Of a DNA stretch of 64,000 nucleotides, positions 62,742 through 64,000 are shown in pieces. How positions within the stretch are numbered: the first letter of the stretch is position 1; the number at the start of each line of letters is the position of its first letter. The notes beneath the pieces are model-generated. The model was not told where the DNA came from. It saw nothing but the letters and a program-made list of their open reading frames with translations, and searched no databases. The DNA is from Rebecca billardiae RCC1528 (lineage: Eukaryota; Haptophyta). The stretch covers positions 186,001-250,000 of the forward strand of contig OZ251248.1 of the NCBI GenBank assembly GCA_965240325.2, read 5' to 3'. The position numbers and the translations under genes are program-made.

Positions 62742-64000
62742 GGTCGGAAGGGGCTCGAGGGCTCGAGAGCCTCGACTGGACGACTGCGCCGCCTCATGTC
62801 AGGTGTAGTGCTAGACACATCGTTCGGGTGCCCCGGTGGTGGGCGTGCACACCCTGAGCGACATGTCTGCGTTGCTTCCGCCGCCCGCGGTCCGTCGCCA
62901 GGTCGAATTCTCGCCTGACGGCGCGCGTCGAACGCTCACCTGCTGGGTTGCGCGGCGCCTTCGAGACGGGCCACCTCGGGTAATATGCGGGCCACGCGAC
63001 GGCTCGTGTGGGCCACCGCCTACCCCTAGCATGTACTCGATGCCACCACCAGCGTTGGGCGCGCTGCGCATCGCCAACTCTTCATCCGGCCAGTCCCGTC
63101 ACGTTTGCGCATGGGTCGTCCTGAGCGGCGGCTGTCGATTTGTGCTCCTCGTGGAGCTGTATGACGGGCTGGTGGCGAGCAGGATGGCTCGCCTTGCGGG
63201 GCTGGGGGTGTACAGTCGCAGTGTAGTGGCTGCCGGCTGACTCCCATCGCCTGGGTGCTGCTTTACCGTCATGGCCTTTGCTGCGAGCACAAGGTCGAGG
63301 ATCGTACCGCGGTCTGCGAGGCAGAGTCGACGGAGTCGTCGCTTGAAGATGGTTGAGAGCGCTCATACGTCTTCCTTGGTGTCGTGCGGCTACTCCAGCA
63401 CGCAAGGCTCGCGCTCTGGCACGTGTTTGGTGTCCATGGGTGGCACATTGTGCCATTCGGGTGGCTCGGAAGCACGTGCTCGGGTGTCTTTCCCGTTTAC
63501 GCGCGGTGGGCCAAGTCACCACGCACGGCCAGAGCATGTCATGGCACGCAGAGGGTGCCCATAAACGATCCCCACCCCGGTGGTGGCCGTAGGCGCACTC
63601 GAAGCGGTCGCATCGTCACCCGCGGATCACATCAGTCCGCCGTTGAGGCTGTCGGGCGAGCAAAGACGTGCGATCTGACCCTTGGACGGGCAGCTAGAAT
63701 CGCGATTATGCCTCATCTAAGGACGCACATGTCGTCGTTGTAGGCAGTACTGATGCCCCAAGTGAAAGGGCGGGCGTGGCACGCGACTTGACAGCTTGAA
63801 TGACTCGATGCACGCCGCCATGGACACGCGATCCGGATCCATTGCGAACCTGCCGTGTGGCTCACGGCGGCGCGCGTTGTGCCGCAGATCGGCCAGTTGC
63901 CACGCAGGAGATGGTCTCCAGACCAGGTCCAGCACCTGACCGACTGCCGCACGCCTGGCCGGGTGGGAGTCCGGCCCTCTTCTTGTCTGCAGGAGTGCGC
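62742..64000. other. Right-edge region with unassigned open frames
   Basis: No recognisable gene. A plus-strand frame at 62863-63240 reads like protein (MSALLPPPAVRRQVEFSPDG at the start, LLVELYDGLVASRMARL near the end) and could be a small gene or exon of an unrecognised protein. A second at 63384-63743 is weaker. Opposite-strand frames overlap both, so I leave them unassigned. Confidence 0.35.

Overview
The window looks like nuclear DNA of a very GC-rich eukaryotic microalga. Genes are eukaryotic in kind (SF3A3, a DBP9/DDX56-type helicase, PTEN, CDIN1). Introns are GT-AG with a strongly repeated GTGCG donor, and intergenic DNA is rich in AT microsatellites. A Ty1/copia retrotransposon, a DNA element with terminal inverted repeats, a betaine-lipid synthase and an EsV-1-7 repeat protein fit a haptophyte or a stramenopile alga better than a plant, animal or fungus. 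The lineage is inferred, not shown. Exon boundaries given here were chosen by hand from GT-AG sites, reading phase and family conservation; start codons are the first plausible ATG.

Layout: 0.4-4.3 kb, a PTEN-type phosphatase and a four-exon MFSD5/MOT2-type transporter (both minus). 5.5-6.3 kb, a protein with four RanBP2-type zinc fingers. 7.3-10.5 kb, a membrane-anchored LVIVD-repeat protein divergent from an unknown Arg/Ala-rich protein. 10.8-13.6 kb, an SDR-fold protein lacking the usual catalytic residues and a GT25-like glycosyltransferase. 13.6-16.6 kb, repeat-rich noncoding DNA ending in a long AT microsatellite. 16.6-23.1 kb, a protein joining a TIR-like domain to leucine-rich repeats, and a type II membrane glycosyltransferase. 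23.3-27.3 kb, two diverged copies of an unrecognised repeated cassette. 27.5-31.1 kb, CDIN1 and SF3A3 head to head. 33.9-40.1 kb, a copia element with matching LTRs. 40.6-45.4 kb, an eight-exon gene joining a TLC membrane domain to both halves of betaine-lipid synthase. 47.0-52.3 kb, a GARP-type transcription factor and a DBP9/DDX56 helicase. 54.3-58.2 kb, a nucleoside hydrolase-like domain joined to six membrane segments and a second TIR-like tail. 58.4-60.4 kb, a 2-kb terminal-inverted-repeat element. 61.0-62.7 kb, an EsV-1-7 protein with nine repeats.

Most genes are unrelated housekeeping neighbours; there is no operon logic. The points most worth follow-up are the two large proteins with TIR-like blocks (one with LRRs, one with a nucleoside hydrolase-like head), the three-part betaine-lipid enzyme, and the copia element, which appears to make Pol by a -1 frameshift at a GGGAAAC heptamer two codons before the gag stop.
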